Assembly: GCA_947623455.1 (NCBI GenBank)
Contig: OX392536.1
Span: 36,399,465-36,463,464 of the forward strand
Direction of reading: 5' to 3'
Origin: Mimachlamys varia
Taxonomy: Eukaryota > Mollusca > Bivalvia > Pectinida > Pectinidae
DNA: 64,000 nt
The translations under genes were made by a program, and so were the position numbers. Positions 1 to 14,900 of the stretch are shown piece by piece; within the stretch, counting starts at the first letter, position 1; every line of letters begins with the position of its first letter. The notes under the pieces are model-generated. The model searched no databases, had not been told where the DNA came from, and worked only from the letters and a program-made list of their open reading frames with translations.

Positions 1-3000
1 ACGAGGATGAGAGAGCTTGGGTCAGACGAGGATGAGAGAGTTTGGTTCAGACGAGGATGAGAGAGCTTGGGTCAGACGAAGATGAGAGAGCTTTTGTCAG
101 ACGAGGATGAGAGAGCTCGGGTCAGATAGGATGAGAGAACTTGGATCAGAAGAGGATGAAAGAGCTTGGGTCAGACGAGGATGAGCGAGCTTGTGTCAGA
201 CGAGGATGAGAGAGCTTGGGTCACACGAGGATGAGAGAGCTTGGGTCAGATGAGAATGAGAGAGCTTGGGTCAGACGAGGATGAGAGAGCTTGGGTCAGA
301 CGAGGATGAGAGAGCTTGGGTCATGTGAGGATGATAGAGCTTATGTCAGACGAGGATGAGAAAGTTTGGGTCAGACGAGGATGAGAGAGCTTGGGTCAGA
401 CGAGGATGAGAGAGCTTGTGTCAGACGTGGATGAGAGAGCTTTGGTCAGACGAGGATGAGAGAGCTTGGGTCAGACGAGGATGAGAGAGCTTGGGTCAGA
501 CGAGGATGAGAGAGCTTGGGTCAGACGAGGATGAGAGAGCTTGGGTCAGACGAGGATGAGAAAGTTTGGGTCAGACGAGGATGAGAGAGCTTGTGTCAGA
601 CGAGGTTGAGAGAGCTTGGGTCAGACGAGGATGGGAGAGTTTGGATCAGACGAGGATGAGAGAGCTTTTGTCAGACGAGGATGAGAGAGTTTGGGTCAGA
701 CGAGGATGAGAGAGCTTGGGTCAGACGAAGATGAGAGAGCTTGTGTCAGACGAGGATGAGAGAGCTCGGGTCAGATAGGATGAGAGAACTTGGATCAGAA
801 GAGGATGAAAGAGCTTGGGTCAGACGAGGATGAGAGAGCTTGTGTCAGACGAGGATGAGAGAGCTTTGGTCAGACGAGGATGAGAGAGCTTGGGTCAGAT
901 GAGAATGAGAGAGCTTGGGTCAGACGAGGATGAGAGAGCTTGGGTCAGACGAGGATGAGAGAGCTTGGGTCATGTGAGGATGATAGAGCTTATGTCAGAC
1001 GAGGATGAGAAAGTTTGGGTCAGACGAGGATGAGAGAGCTTGGGTCAGACGAGGATGAGAGAGCTTGTGTCAGACGTGGATGAGAGAGCTTTGGTCAGAC
1101 GAGGATGAGAGAGCTTGGGTCAGACGAGGATGAGAGAGCTTGGGTCAGACGAGGATGAGAGAGCTTGGGTCAGACGAGGATGAGAGAGCTTGGGTCAGAC
1201 GAGGATGAGAAAGTTTGGGTCAGACGAGGATGAGAGAGCTTGTGTCAGACGAGGTTGAGAGAGCTTTGGTCAGACGAGGATGGGAGAGTTTGGATCAGAC
1301 GAGGATGAGAGAACTTGGGTCAGACGAGGTTGAGAGAGTTTGGGTAATACGAGGATGAGAGAACTTGGGTCAGACGAGGTTGAGAGAGTTTGGGTCAGAC
1401 GAGGATGAGAGAGCTTGGGTCAGACTAGGATGGGAGAACTTTAATCAGACGAGGATGAGAGAGCTTGTGTCAGACGAGGATGGGAGAACTTGTGTCAGAC
1501 GAGGATGAGAGAGTTTGGGTCAGACGAGGATGAGAGAGCTTGGGTCAGACGAGGATGAGAGAGCTTGTGTCAGACGAGGATGGGAGAGCTTTTGTCAGAC
1601 GAGGATTAGAGAGCTTGTGTCAGACGAGGATGAGAGAGCTCGGGTCAGATAGGATGAGAGAACTTGGGTATGAGAGAGCTTGGGTCAAACGAAGATGAGA
1701 GAGCTTGTGTCAGACGAGGATGAGAGAGCTCGGTCTGATAGGATGAGAGAACTTGGGTCAGAAGAGGATGAGAGAGCTTGTGTCAGACGAGGATGAGAGA
1801 GCTTGTGTCAGACGAGGATGAGAGAGCTTGACTCAGACGAGGATGAGAGAACTTTGATCAGACGAGGGTGAGTGAGCTTGTGTCAGACGAGGATGAAAGA
1901 GTTTGGATCAGACGAGGATGAGAGAGTTGGAGTCAGACGAGGATGAGAGAACTTGGGTCAGACGAGGATGAGAGAGCTTTGGTCAAACGAGGATGAGAGA
2001 GCTTGTGTCAGACGAGGATGAGAGAGCTTGGGTCAGACGTGGATGAGAGAACTTGGGTCAGACGAGGATGAGAGAGCTTGGATCAGACGTGGATGAGAGA
2101 GCTTGGATCAGACGTGGATGAGAGAGATTGGGTCAGACGGGGATGAGAGAACTTGGGTCAGACGAGGATGAGAGAGCTCCGGTCATGTGAGGATGAGAGA
2201 GCTTGGGTCAGACGAGGATGAGAGAGCTTGGGTCAGAAGTGGATGAGAGAACTTGGGTCAGACGAGGATGAGAGAGCTCGGGTCATGTGAGGATAAGAGA
2301 GCTTGGGTCAGACGAGGATGAGAGAGCTTGGATCAGACGAGGATGAGAGAACTTGGGTCATGTGAGGATGAGAGAGCTTGGGTCAGACGAGGATGAGAGA
2401 GCTTGGATCAGACGAGGATGAGAGAACTTGGGTCAGACGAGGTTGAGAGAGTTTGGGTCAGACGAGGATGAGAGAGCTTGGGTCAGACTAGGATGGGAGA
2501 ACTTTAATCAGACGAGGATGAGAGAGCTTGTGTCAGACGAGGATGGGAGAACTTGTGTCAGACGAGGATGAGAGAGTTTGGGTCAGACGAGGATGAGAGA
2601 GCTTGGGTCAGACGAGGATGAGAGAGCTTGTGTCAGACGAGGATGGGAGAGCTTTTGTCAGACGAGGATGAGAGAGCTTGTGTCAGACGAGGATGAGAGA
2701 GCTCGGGTCAGATAGGATGAGAGAACTTGGGTATGAGAGAGCTTGGGTCAAACGAAGATGAGAGAGCTTGTGTCAGACGAGGATGAGAGAGCTCGGTCTG
2801 ATAGGATGAGAGAACTTGGGTCAGAAGAGGATGAGAGAGCTTGTGTCAGACGAGGATGAGAGAGCTTGTGTCAGACGAGGATGAGAGAGCTTGACTCAGA
2901 CGAGGATGAGAGAACTTTGATCAGACGAGGATGAGAGAGCTTTTGTCAGACGAGGATGAGAGAGTTTGGGTCAGACGAGGATGAGAGAGCTTGGGTCAGA

Positions 3001-5058
3001 CGAAGATGAGAGAGCTTGTGTCAGACGAGGATGAGAGAGCTCGGGTCAGATAGGATGAGAGAACTTGGATCAGAAGAGGATGAAAGAGCTTGGGTCAGAC
3101 GAGGATGAGAGAGCTTGTGTCAGACGAAGATGAGAGAGCTTGGGTCAGATGAGAATGAGAGAGCTTGGGTCAGACGAGGATGAGAGAGCTTGGGTCAGAC
3201 GAGGATGAGAGAGCTTGGGTCATGTGAGGATGATAGAGCTTATGTCAGACGAGGATGAGAAAGTTTGGGTCAGACGAGGATGAGAGAGCTTGGGTCAGAC
3301 GAGGATGAGAGAGCTTGTGTCAGACGTGGATGAGAGAGCTTTGGTCAGACGAGGATGAGAGAGCTTGGGTCAGACGAGGATGAGAGAGCTTGGGTCAGAC
3401 GAGGATGAGAGAGCTTGGGTCAGACGAGGATGAGAGAGCTTGGGTCAGACGAGGATGAGAAAGTTTGGGTCAGACGAGGATGAGAGAGCTTGTGTCAGAC
3501 GAGGTTGAGAGAGCTTGGGTCAGACGAGGATGGGAGAGTTTGGATCAGACGAGGATGAGAGAACTTGGGTCAGACGAGGTTGAGAGAGTTTGGGTAATAC
3601 GAAGATGAGAGAACTTGGGTCAGACTAGGATGGGAGAACTTTAATCAGACGAGGATGAGAGAGCTTGTGTCAGACGAGGATGGGAGAACTTGTGTCAGAC
3701 GAGGATGAGAGAGTTTGGGTCAGACGAGGATGAGAGAGCTTGGGTCAGACGAGGATGAGAGAGCTTGTGTCAGACGAGGATGGGAGAGCTTTTGTCAGAC
3801 GAGGATGAGAGAGCTTGTGTCAGACGAGGATGAGAGAGTTCGGGTCAGGTAGGATGAGAGAACTTGGGTATGAGAGAGCTTGGGTCAAACGAAGATGAGA
3901 CAGCTTGTGTCAGACGAGGATGAGAGAGCTCGGTCTGATAGGATGAGAGAACTTGGGTCAGAAGAGGATGAGAGAGCTTGTGTCAGACGAGGATGAGAGA
4001 GCTTGTGTCAGACGAGGATGAGAGAGCTTGACTCAGACGAGGATGAGAGAATTTTGATCAGACGAGGGTGAGTGAGCTTGTGTCAGACGAGGATGAAAGA
4101 GTTTGGATCAGACGAGGATGAGAGAGTTGGAGTCAGACGAGGATGAGAGAACTTGGGTCAGACGAGGATGAGAGAGCTTTGGTCAAACGAGGATGAGAGA
4201 GCTTGTGTCAGACGAGGATGAGAGAGCTTGGGTCAGACGTGGATGAGAGAACTTGGGTCAGACGAGGATGAGAGAGCTTGGATCAGACGTGGATGAGAGA
4301 GCTTGGATCAGACGTGGATGAGAGAGATTGGGTCAGACGGGGATGAGAGAACTTGGGTCAGACGAGGATGAGGGAGCTCCGGTCATGTGAGGATGAGAGA
4401 GCTTGGGTCAGACGAGGATGAGAGAGCTTGGGTCAGAAGTGGATGAGAGAACTTGGGTCAGACGAGGATGAGAGAGCTTGGGTCAGACGAGGATGAGAGA
4501 GCTTGGATCAGACGAGGATGAGAGAACTTGGATCAGACGAGGATGAGAGAACTTGGGTCAGACGAGGTTGAGAGAGTTTGGGTAATACGAGGATGGGAGA
4601 GCTTGAGTCAGACGAGGATGAGAGAGCTTGGGTCAGACGTGGATGAGAGAGCTTGGGTCAGACGAGGATGAGAGAGCTTGGGTCATGTGAGGATGAGAGA
4701 GCTTGGGTCAGACGAGGATGAGAGAGCTTGGATCAGACGAGGATGAGAGAACTTGGGTCAGACGAGGTTGAGAGAGTTTGGGTCAGACGAGGATGAGAGA
4801 GCTTGGGTCAGACTAGGATGGGAGAACTTTAATCAGACGAGGATGAGAGAGCTTGTGTCAGACGAGGATGGGAGAACTTGTGTCAGACGATGATGAGAGA
4901 GTTTGGGTCAGACGAGGATGAGAGAGCTTGGGTCAGACGAGGATGAGAGAGCTTGTGTCAGACGAGGATGGGAGAGCTTTTGTCAGACGAGGATGAGAGA
5001 GCTTGTGTCAGACGAGGATGAGAGAGCTCGGGTCAGATAGGATGAGAGAACTTGGGTA

Positions 5059-8000
5059 TGAGAGAGCTTGGGTCAAACGAAGATGAGAGAGCTTGTGTCA
5101 GACGAGGATGAGAGAGCTCGGTCTGATAGGATGAGAGAACTTGGGTCAGAAGAGGATGAGAGAGCTTGTGTCAGACGAGGATGAGAGAGCTTGTGTCAGA
5201 CGAGGATGAGAGAGCTTGACTCAGACGAGGATGAGAGAACTTTGATCAGACGAGGGTGAGTGAGCTTGTGTCAGACGAGGATGAAAGAGTTTGGATCAGA
5301 CGAGGATGAGAGAGTTGGAGTCAGACGAGGATGAGAGAACTTGGGTCAGACGAGGATGAGAGAGCTTTGGTCAAACGAGGATGAGAGAGCTTGTGTCAGA
5401 CGAGGATGAGAGAGCTTGGGTCAGACGTGGATGAGAGAACTTGGGTCAGACGAGGATGAGAGAGCTTGGATCAGACGTGGATGAGAGAGCTTGGATCAGA
5501 CGTGGATGAGAGAGATTGGGTCAGACGAGGATGAGAGAACTTGGGTCAGACGAGGATGAGAGAGCTCCGGTTATGTGAGGATGAGAGAGCTTGGGTCAGA
5601 CGAGGATGAGAGAGCTTGGGTCAGAAGTGGATGAGAGAACTTGGGTCAGACGAGGATGAGAGAGCTCGGGTCATGTGAGGATAAGAGAGCTTGGGTCAGA
5701 CGATGATGAGAGAGCTTGGATCAGACGAGGATGAGAGAACTTGGATCAGACGAGGATGAGAGAACTTGTGTCAGACGAGGTTGAGAGAGTTTGGGTCAGA
5801 CGAGGATGAGAGAGCTTGGATCAGACGAGGATGAGAGAACTTGGGTCAGACGAGGTTGAGAGAGTTTGGGTAATACGAGGATGGGAGAGCTTGAGTCAGA
5901 CGAGGATGAGAGAGCTTGGGTCAGACGTGGATGAAAGAACTTGGGTCAGAAGAGGATGAGAGAGCTTGGGTCATGTGAGGATGAGAGAGCTTGGGTCAGA
6001 CGAGGATGAGAGAGCTTGGATCAGACGAGGATGAGAGAACTTGGGTCAGACGAGGTTGAGAGAGTTTGGGTCAGACGAGGATGAGAGAGCTTGGGTCAGA
6101 CTAGGATGGGAGAACTTTAATCAGACGAGGATGAGAGAGCTTGTGTCAGACGAGGATGGGAGAACTTGTGTCAGACGAGGATGAGAGAGTTTGGGTCAGA
6201 CGAGGATGAGAGAGCTTGGGTCAGACGAGGATGAGAGAGCTTGTGTCAGACGAGGATGGGAGAGCTTTTGTCAGACGAGGATGAGAGAGCTTGTGTCAGA
6301 CGAGGATGAGAGAGCTCGGGTCAGATAGGATGAGAGAACTTGGGTATGAGAGAGCTTGGGTCAAACGAAGATGAGAGAGCTTGTGTCAGACGAGGATGAG
6401 AGAGCCCGGTCTGATAGGATGAGAGAACTTGGGTCAGAAGAGGATGAGAGAGCTTGTGTCAGACGAGGATGAGAGAGCTTGTGTCAGACGAGGATGAGAG
6501 AGCTTGACTCAGACGAGGATGAGAGTACTTTGATCAGACGAGGGTGAGTGAGCTTGTGTCAGACGAGGATGAAAGAGTTTGGATCAGACGAGGATGAGAG
6601 AGTTGGAGTCAGACGAGGATGAGAGAACTTGGGTCAGACGAGGATGAGAGAGCTTTGGTCAAACGAGGATGAGAGAGCTTGTGTCAGACGAGGATGAGAG
6701 AGCTTGGGTCAGACGTGGATGAGAGAACTTGGGTCAGACGAGGATGAGAGAGCTTGGATCAGACGTGGATGAGAGAGCTTGGATCAGACGTGGATGAGAG
6801 AGATTGGGTCAGACGGGGATGAGAGAACTTGGGTCAGACGAGGATGAGAGAGCTCCGGTCATGTGAGGATGAGAGAGCTTGGGTCAGACGAGGATGAGAG
6901 AGCTTGGGTCAGAAGTGGATGAGAGAACTTGGGTCAGACGAGGATGAGAGAGCTCGGGTCATGTGAGGATAAGAGAGCTTGGGTCAGACGAGGATGAGAG
7001 AGCTTGGATCAGACGAGGATGAGAGAACTTGGATCAGACGAGGATGAGAGAACTTGTGTCAGACGAGGTTGAGAGAGTTTGGGTCAGACGAGGATGAGAG
7101 AGCTTGGATCAGACGAGGATGAGAGAACTTGGGTCAGACGAGGTTGAGAGAGTTTGGGTAATACGAGGATGGGAGAGCTTGAGTCAGACGAGGATGAGAG
7201 AGCTTGGGTCAGACGTGGATGAAAGAACTTGGGTCAGACGAGGATGAGAGAGCTTGGGTCATGTGAGGATGAGAGAGCTTGGGTCAGACGAGGATGAGAG
7301 AGCTTGGATCAGACGAGGATGAGAGAACTTGGGTCAGACGAGGTTGAGAGAGTTTGGGTCAGACGAGGATGAGAGAGCTTGGGTCAGACTAGGATGGGAG
7401 AACTTTAATCAGACGAGGATGAGAGAGCTTGTGTCAGACGAGGATGGGAGAACTTGTGTCAGACGAGGATGAGAGAGTTTGGGTCAGACGAGGATGAGAG
7501 AGCTTGGGTCAGACGAGGATGAGAGAGCTTGTGTCAGACGAGGATGGGAGAGCTTTTGTCAGACGAGGATGAGAGAGCTTGTGTCAGACGAGGATGAGAG
7601 AGCTCGGGTCAGATAGGATGAGAGAACTTGGGTATGAGAGAGCTTGGGTCAAACGAAGATGAGAGAGCTTGTGTCAGACGAGGATGAGAGAGCTCGGTCT
7701 GATAGGATGAGAGAACTTGGGTCAGAAGAGGATGAGAGAGCTTGTGTCAGACGAGGATGAGAGAGCTTGTGTCAGACGAGGATGAGAGAGCTTGACTCAG
7801 ACGAGGATTAGAGTACTTTGATCAGACGAGGGTGAGTGAGCTTGTGTCAGACGAGGATGAAAGAGTTTGGATCAGACGAGGATGAGAGAGTTGGAGTCAG
7901 ACGAGGATGAGAGAACTTGGGTCAGACGAGGATGAGAGAGCTTTGGTCAAACGAGGATGAGAGAGCTTGTGTCAGACGAGGATGAGAGAGCTTGGGTCAG

Positions 8001-8922
8001 ACGTGGATGAGAGAACTTGGGTCAGACGAGGATGAGAGAGCTTGGATCAGACGTGGATGAGAGAGCTTGGATCAGACGTGGATGAGAGAGATTGGGTCAG
8101 ACGGGGATGAGAGAACTTGGGTCAGACGAGGATGAGAGAGCTCCGGTCATGTGAGGATGAGAGAGCTTGGGTAAGACGAGGATGAGAGAGCTTGGGTCAG
8201 AAGTGGATGAGAGAACTTGGGTCAGACGAGGATGAGAGAGCTCGGGTCATGTGAGGATAAGAGAGCTTGGGTCAGACGAGGATGAGAGAGCTTGGATCAG
8301 ACGAGGATGAGAGAACTTGGATCAGACGAGGATGAGAGAACTTGGGTCAGACGAGGTTGAGAGAGTTTGGGTCAGACGAGGATGAGAGAGCTTGGATCAG
8401 ACGAGGATGAGAGAACTTGGGTCAGACGAGGTTGAGAGAGTTTGGGTAATACGAGGATGGGAGAGCTTGAGTCAGACGAGGATGAGAGAGCTTGGGTCAG
8501 ACGTGGATGAGAGAGCTTGGGTCATGTGAGGATTAGAGAGCTTGGGTCAGACGAGGATGAGAGAGCTTGGATCAGACGAGGATGAGAGAACTTGGGTCAG
8601 ACGAGGTTGAGAGAGTTTGGGTCAGACGAGGATGAGAGAGCTTGGGTCAGACTAGGATGGGAGAACTTTAATCAGACGAGGATGAGAGAGCTTGTGTCAG
8701 ACGAGGATGGGAGAACTTGTGTCAGACGAGGATGAGAGAGTTTGGGTCAGACGAGGATGAGAGAGCTTGGGTCAGACGAGGATGAGAGAGCTTGTGTCAG
8801 ACGAGGATGGGAGAGCTTTTGTCAGACGAGGATGAGAGAGCTTGTGTCAGACGAGGATGAGAGAGCTTGGGTCAGACGTGGATGAGAGAGCTCGGGTCAG
8901 ATAGGATGAGAGAACTTGGGTA
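5059..8922. repeat. 1,288-bp higher-order repeat, three consecutive units
   Basis: An aberrant monomer junction (GAACTTGGGTATGAGAGAG, where a monomer is truncated) recurs with GGGTA ending at 1670, 2733, 3870, 5058, 6346, 7634, 8922 and 12410. The intervals are 1063, 1137, 1188, 1288, 1288, 1288 and 3488 bp. The three equal steps define a higher-order unit of about 51 monomers; the shorter ones differ by roughly one to four monomers. This pattern is what repeated unequal exchange or gene conversion leaves. An assembly collapse or expansion could also create exact periods, which the sequence alone cannot exclude. Confidence 0.9.
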
Positions 8923-11900
8923 TGAGAGAGCTTGGGTCAAACGAAGATGAGAGAGCTTGTGTCAGACGAGGATGAGAGAGCTCGGTCTGATAGGATGAGA
9001 GAACTTGGGTCAGAAGAGGATGAGAGAGCTTGTGTCAGACGAGGATGAGAGAGCTTGTGTCAGACGAGGATGAGAGAGCTTGACTCAGACGAGGATGAGA
9101 GAACTTTGATCAGACGAGGGTGAGTGAGCTTGTGTCAGACGAGGATGAAAGAGTTTGGATCAGACGAGGATGAGAGAGTTGGAGTCAGACGAGGATGAGA
9201 GAACTTGGGTCAGACGAGGATGAGAGAGCTTTGGTCAAACGAGGATGAGAGAGCTTGTGTCAGACGAGGATGAGAGAGCTTGGGTCAGACGTGGATGAGA
9301 GAACTTGGGTCAGACGAGGATGAGAGAGCTTGGATCAGACGTGGATGAGAGAGCTTGGATCAGACGTGGATGAGAGAGATTGGGTCAGACGGGGATGAGA
9401 GAACTTGGGTCAGACGAGGATGAGAGAGCTCCGGTCATGTGAGGATGAGAGAGCTTGGGTCAGACGAGGATGAGAGAGCTTGGGTCAGAAGTGGATGAGA
9501 GAACTTGGGTCAGACGAGGATGAGAGAGCTCGGGTCATGTGAGGATAAGAGAGCTTGGGTCAGACGATGATGAGAGAGCTTGGATCAGACGAGGATGAGA
9601 GAACTTGGATCAGACGAGGATGAGAGAACTTGGGTCAGACGAGGTTGAGAGAGTTTGGGTCAGACGAGGATGAGAGAGCTTGGATCAGACGAGGATGAGA
9701 GAACTTGGGTCAGACGAGGTTGAGAGAGTTTGGGTAATACGAGGATGGGAGAGCTTGAGTCAGACGAGGATGAGAGAGCTTGGGTCAGACGTGGATGAAA
9801 GAACTTGGGTCAGACGAGGATGAGAGAGCTTGGGTCATGTGAGGATGAGAGAGCTTGGGTCAGACGAGGATGAGAGAGCTTGGATCAGACGAGGATGAGA
9901 GAACTTGGGTCAAACAAGGTTGAGAGAGTTTGGGTCAGACGAGGATGAGAGAGCTTGGGTCAGACTAGGATGGGAGAACTTTAATCAGACGAGGATGAGA
10001 GAGCTTGGGCCAGACGAGGATGAGAGAACTTGGGTCAGACGAGGATGAGAGAGTTGGAGTCAGACGAGGATGGGAGAGTTTGGGTCAGACGAGGATGAAA
10101 CAGCTTGAGTCGGACGAAGATGAGAGAGCTTGGGTCAGACGAGAATGGGAGAGTTTGAGTCGGACGAGGATGGGAGAGCTTGGGTCAGATGAGGATGAGA
10201 GAGCTTGGGTCAGACGAGGATGAAACAGCTTGGGTCGGACGAAGATGAGAGAGCTTGGGTCTGACGAGGATGGGAGAGTTTGAGTCGGACGAGGATGGGA
10301 GAGCTTGTGTCAGACGAGGATGAGAGAGCTTGGGTCAGACAAGGATGGTTGATCTTGGGTCAGACGAGGATGAGAGAGCTTGAGTCGGACGAGGATGGGA
10401 GAGCTTGGGTCAGACGAGGATGAGAGAGCTTGGGTCAGACGAGGATGAGAGAGCTTGGGTCAGACGAGAATGAGAGAGCTTAGGTCAAACGAGGATGGGA
10501 GAGCTTGGGTCAGACGAGGATGAGAGAGCTTGTGTCAGACGTGGATGAGAGAACTTGTGTCAGACGAGGATGAGAGAGCTTGTGTCAGACGAGGATGAGA
10601 GAGCTTGTGTCAGACGTGGATGAGAGAACTTGTGTCAGACGAGGATGAGAGGGTTTGGGTCAGACGAGGATGAGAGAGCTTGGGTCATACGAGGATGAGA
10701 GAGCTTGGGTCAGACTAGGATGGGAGAACTTTGGTCAGACGAGGATGAGAGAGCTTGTGTCAGACGAGGATGGGAGAACTTTGGTCAGACGAGGATGAGA
10801 GAGCTTGGGCCAGACGAGGATGAGAGAGTTGGAGTCAGACGAGGATGGGAGAGTTTGGGTCAGACGAGGATGAAACAGCTTGGGTCAGACGAGGATGAAA
10901 CAGCTTTGGTCGGACGAAGATGAGAGAGCTTGGGTCAGACGAGGATGGGAGAGTTTGAGTCGGACGAGGATGGGAGAGCTTGGGTCAGACGAGGATGAGA
11001 GAGCTTGTGTCAGACGTGGATGAGAGAACTTGTGTTAGACGAGGATGAGAGAGCTTGTGTCAGACGAGAATGAGAGAACTTTGGTCAGACGAAGATGAGA
11101 GAGCTTGTGTCAGACGTGGATGAGAGAACTTGTGTCAGACGAGGATGAGAGAGCTTGGGTCAGACGAGGATGAGAGAGCTTGTGTCAGACGTGGATGATA
11201 GAGCCTGGGTCAGACGAGGATGAGAGAGCTTGTGTCAGACGTGAATGAGAGAACTTGTGTTAGACGAGGATGAGAGAGCTTGTGTCAGACGTGGATGAGA
11301 GAGCTTGGGTCATGTGAGGATGAGAGAGCTTGTGTCAGACGAGGATGAGAGAGCTTGTGTCAGACGTGGATGAGAGAACTTGTGTGAGGCGAGGATGAGA
11401 CAGCTTGTATCAGACGAGGATTAGAGAGCTTGTGTCAGACGTGGATGAGAGAACTTGTGTTAGACGAGGATGAGAGAGCTTGTGTCAGACGTGGATGAGA
11501 GAGCTTGGGTCATGTGAAGATGAAAGAGCTTGTGTCAGACGAGGATGAGAGAGCTTGTGTCAGACGTGGATGAGAGAACTTGGGTCAAACGAGGATGATA
11601 GAGTTTGTGTCAGACGTGGATGAGAGAACTTGGGTCAAACGAGGATGAGAGAGCTTGGGTCATGTGAGGATGAGAGAACTTGTGTCAGACGAGGATGAGA
11701 GAGCTTGTGTCAGAAGTGGATGAGAGAACTTGGGTCAGACGAGGATGAGAGAGCTCGGGTCATGTGAGGATAAGAGAGCTTGGGTCAGACGAGGATGAGA
11801 GAGCTTGGATCAGACGAGGATGAGAGAACTTGGATCAGACGAGGATGAGAGAACTTGGGTCAGACGAGGTTGAGAGAGTTTGGGTCAGACGAGGATGAGA

Positions 11901-14900
11901 GAGCTTGGATCAGACGAGGATGAGAGAACTTGGGTCAGACGAGGTTGAGAGAGTTTGGGTAATACGAGGATGGGAGAGCTTGAGTCAGACGAGGATGAGA
12001 GAGCTTGGGTCAGACGTGGATGAGAGAGCTTGGGTCATGTGAGGATTAGAGAGCTTGGGTCAGACGAGGATGAGAGAGCTTGGATCAGACGAGGATGAGA
12101 GAACTTGGGTCAGACGAGGTTGAGAGAGTTTGGGTCAGACGAGGATGAGAGAGCTTGGGTCAGACTAGGATGGGAGAACTTTAATCAGACGAGGATGAGA
12201 GAGCTTGTGTCAGACGAGGATGGGAGAACTTGTGTCAGACGAGGATGAGAGAGTTTGGGTCAGACGAGGATGAGAGAGCTTGGGTCAGACGAGGATGAGA
12301 GAGCTTGTGTCAGACGAGGATGGGAGAGCTTTTGTCAGACGAGGATGAGAGAGCTTGTGTCAGACGAGGATGAGAGAGCTCGGGTCAGATAGGATGAGAG
12401 AACTTGGGTATGAGAGATCTTGGGTCAAACGAAGATGAGAGAGCTTGTGTCAGACGAGGATGAGAGAGCTCGGTCTGATAGGATGAGAGAACTTGGGTCA
12501 GAAGAGGATGAGAGAGCTTGTGTCAGACGAGGATGAGAGAGCTTGTGTCAGACGAGGATGAGAGAGCTTGACTCAGACGAGGATGAGAGAACTTTGATCA
12601 GACGAGGGTGAGTGAGCTTGTGTCAGACGAGGATGAAAGAGTTTGGATCAGACGAGGATGAGAGAGTTGGAGTCAGACGAGGATGAGAGAACTTGGGTCA
12701 GACGAGGATGAGAGAGCTTTGGTCAAACGAGGATGAGAGAGCTTGTGTCAGACGAGGATGAGAGAGCTTGGGTCAGACGTGGATGAGAGAACTTGGGTCA
12801 GACGAGGATGAGAGAGCTTGGATCAGACGTGGATGAGAGAGCTTGGATCAGACGTGGATGAGAGAGATTGGGTCAGACGGGGATGAGAGAACTTGGGTCA
12901 GACGAGGATGAGAGAGCTCCGGTCATGTGAGGATGAGAGAGCTTGGGTCAGACGAGGATGAGAGAGCTTGGGTCAGAAGTGGATGAGAGAACTTGGGTCA
13001 GACGAGGATGAGAGAGCTCGGGTCATGTGAGGATAAGAGAGCTTGGGTCAGACGATGATGAGAGAGCTTGGATCAGACGAGGATGAGAGAACTTGGATCA
13101 GACGAGGATGAGAGAACTTGGGTCAGACGAGGTTGAGAGAGTTTGGGTCAGACGAGGATGAGAGAGCTTGGATCAGACGAGGATGAGAGAACTTGGGTCA
13201 GACGAGGTTGAGAGAGTTTGGGTAATACGAGGATGGGAGAGCTTGAGTCAGACGAGGATGAGAGAGCTTGGGTCAGACGTGGATGAAAGAACTTGGGTCA
13301 GACGAGGATGAGAGAGCTTGGGTCATGTGAGGATGAGAGAGCTTGGGTCAGACGAGGATGAGAGAGCTTGGATCAGACGAGGATGAGAGAACTTGGGTCA
13401 AACAAGGTTGAGAGAGTTTGGGTCAGACGAGGATGAGAGAGCTTGGGTCAGACTAGGATGGGAGAACTTTAATCAGACGAGGATGAGAGAGCTTGGGCCA
13501 GACGAGGATGAGAGAACTTGGGTCAGACGAGGATGAGAGAGTTGGAGTCAGACGAGGATGGGAGAGTTTGGGTCAGACGAGGATGAAACAGCTTGAGTCG
13601 GACGAAGATGAGAGAGCTTGGGTCAGACGAGAATGGGAGAGTTTGAGTCGGACGAGGATGGGAGAGCTTGGGTCAGATGAGGATGAGAGAGCTTGGGTCA
13701 GACGAGGATGAAACAGCTTGGGTCGGACGAAGATGAGAGAGCTTGGGTCTGACGAGGATGGGAGAGTTTGAGTCGGACGAGGATGGGAGAGCTTGTGTCA
13801 GACGAGGATGAGAGAGCTTGGGTCAGACAAGGATGGTTGATCTTGGGTCAGACGAGGATGAGAGAGCTTGAGTCGGACGAGGATGGGAGAGCTTGGGTCA
13901 GACGAGGATGAGAGAGCTTGGGTCAGACGAGGATGAGAGAGCTTGGGTCAGACGAGAATGAGAGAGCTTAGGTCAAACGAGGATGGGAGAGCTTGGGTCA
14001 GACGAGGATGAGAGAGCTTGTGTCAGACGTGGATGAGAGAACTTGTGTCAGACGAGGATGAGAGAGCTTGTGTCAGACGAGGATGAGAGAGCTTGTGTCA
14101 GACGTGGATGAGAGAACTTGTGTCAGACGAGGATGAGAGGGTTTGGGTCAGACGAGGATGAGAGAGCTTGGGTCATACGAGGATGAGAGAGCTTGGGTCA
14201 GACTAGGATGGGAGAACTTTGGTCAGACGAGGATGAGAGAGCTTGTGTCAGACGAGGATGGGAGAACTTTGGTCAGACGAGGATGAGAGAGCTTGGGCCA
14301 GACGAGGATGAGAGAGTTGGAGTCAGACGAGGATGGGAGAGTTTGGGTCAGACGAGGATCAAACAGCTTGGGTCAGACGAGGATGAAACAGCTTTGGTCG
14401 GACGAAGATGAGAGAGCTTGGGTCAGACGAGGATGGGAGAGTTTGAGTCGGACGAGGATGGGAGAGCTTGGGTCAGACGAGGATGAGAGAGCTTGTGTCA
14501 GACGTGGATGAGAGAACTTGTGTTAGACGAGGATGAGAGAGCTTGTGTCAGACGAGAATGAGAGAACTTTGGTCAGACGAAGATGAGAGAGCTTGTGTCA
14601 GACGTGGATGAGAGAACTTGTGTCAGACGAGGATGAGAGAGCTTGGGTCAGACGAGGATGAGAGAGCTTGTGTCAGACGTGGATGATAGAGCCTGGGTCA
14701 GACGAGGATGAGAGAGCTTGTGTCAGACGTGAATGAGAGAACTTGTGTTAGACGAGGATGAGAGAGCTTGTGTCAGACGTGGATGAGAGAGCTTGGGTCA
14801 TGTGAGGATGAGAGAGCTTGTGTCAGACGAGGATGAGAGAGCTTGTGTCAGACGTGGATGAGAGAACTTGTGTCAGGCGAGGATGAGACAGCTTGTATCA

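Noticed and set aside
10005..10223. 72-codon ORFs in the 25-bp satellite (also 10705, 13493, 14193, 14293), looking like a 25-residue repeat protein
   Set aside because: They arise where GGATGAG happens to be GGATGGG for a few monomers, removing the TGA. Most monomers close the frame, so they are products of the repeat and not genes.
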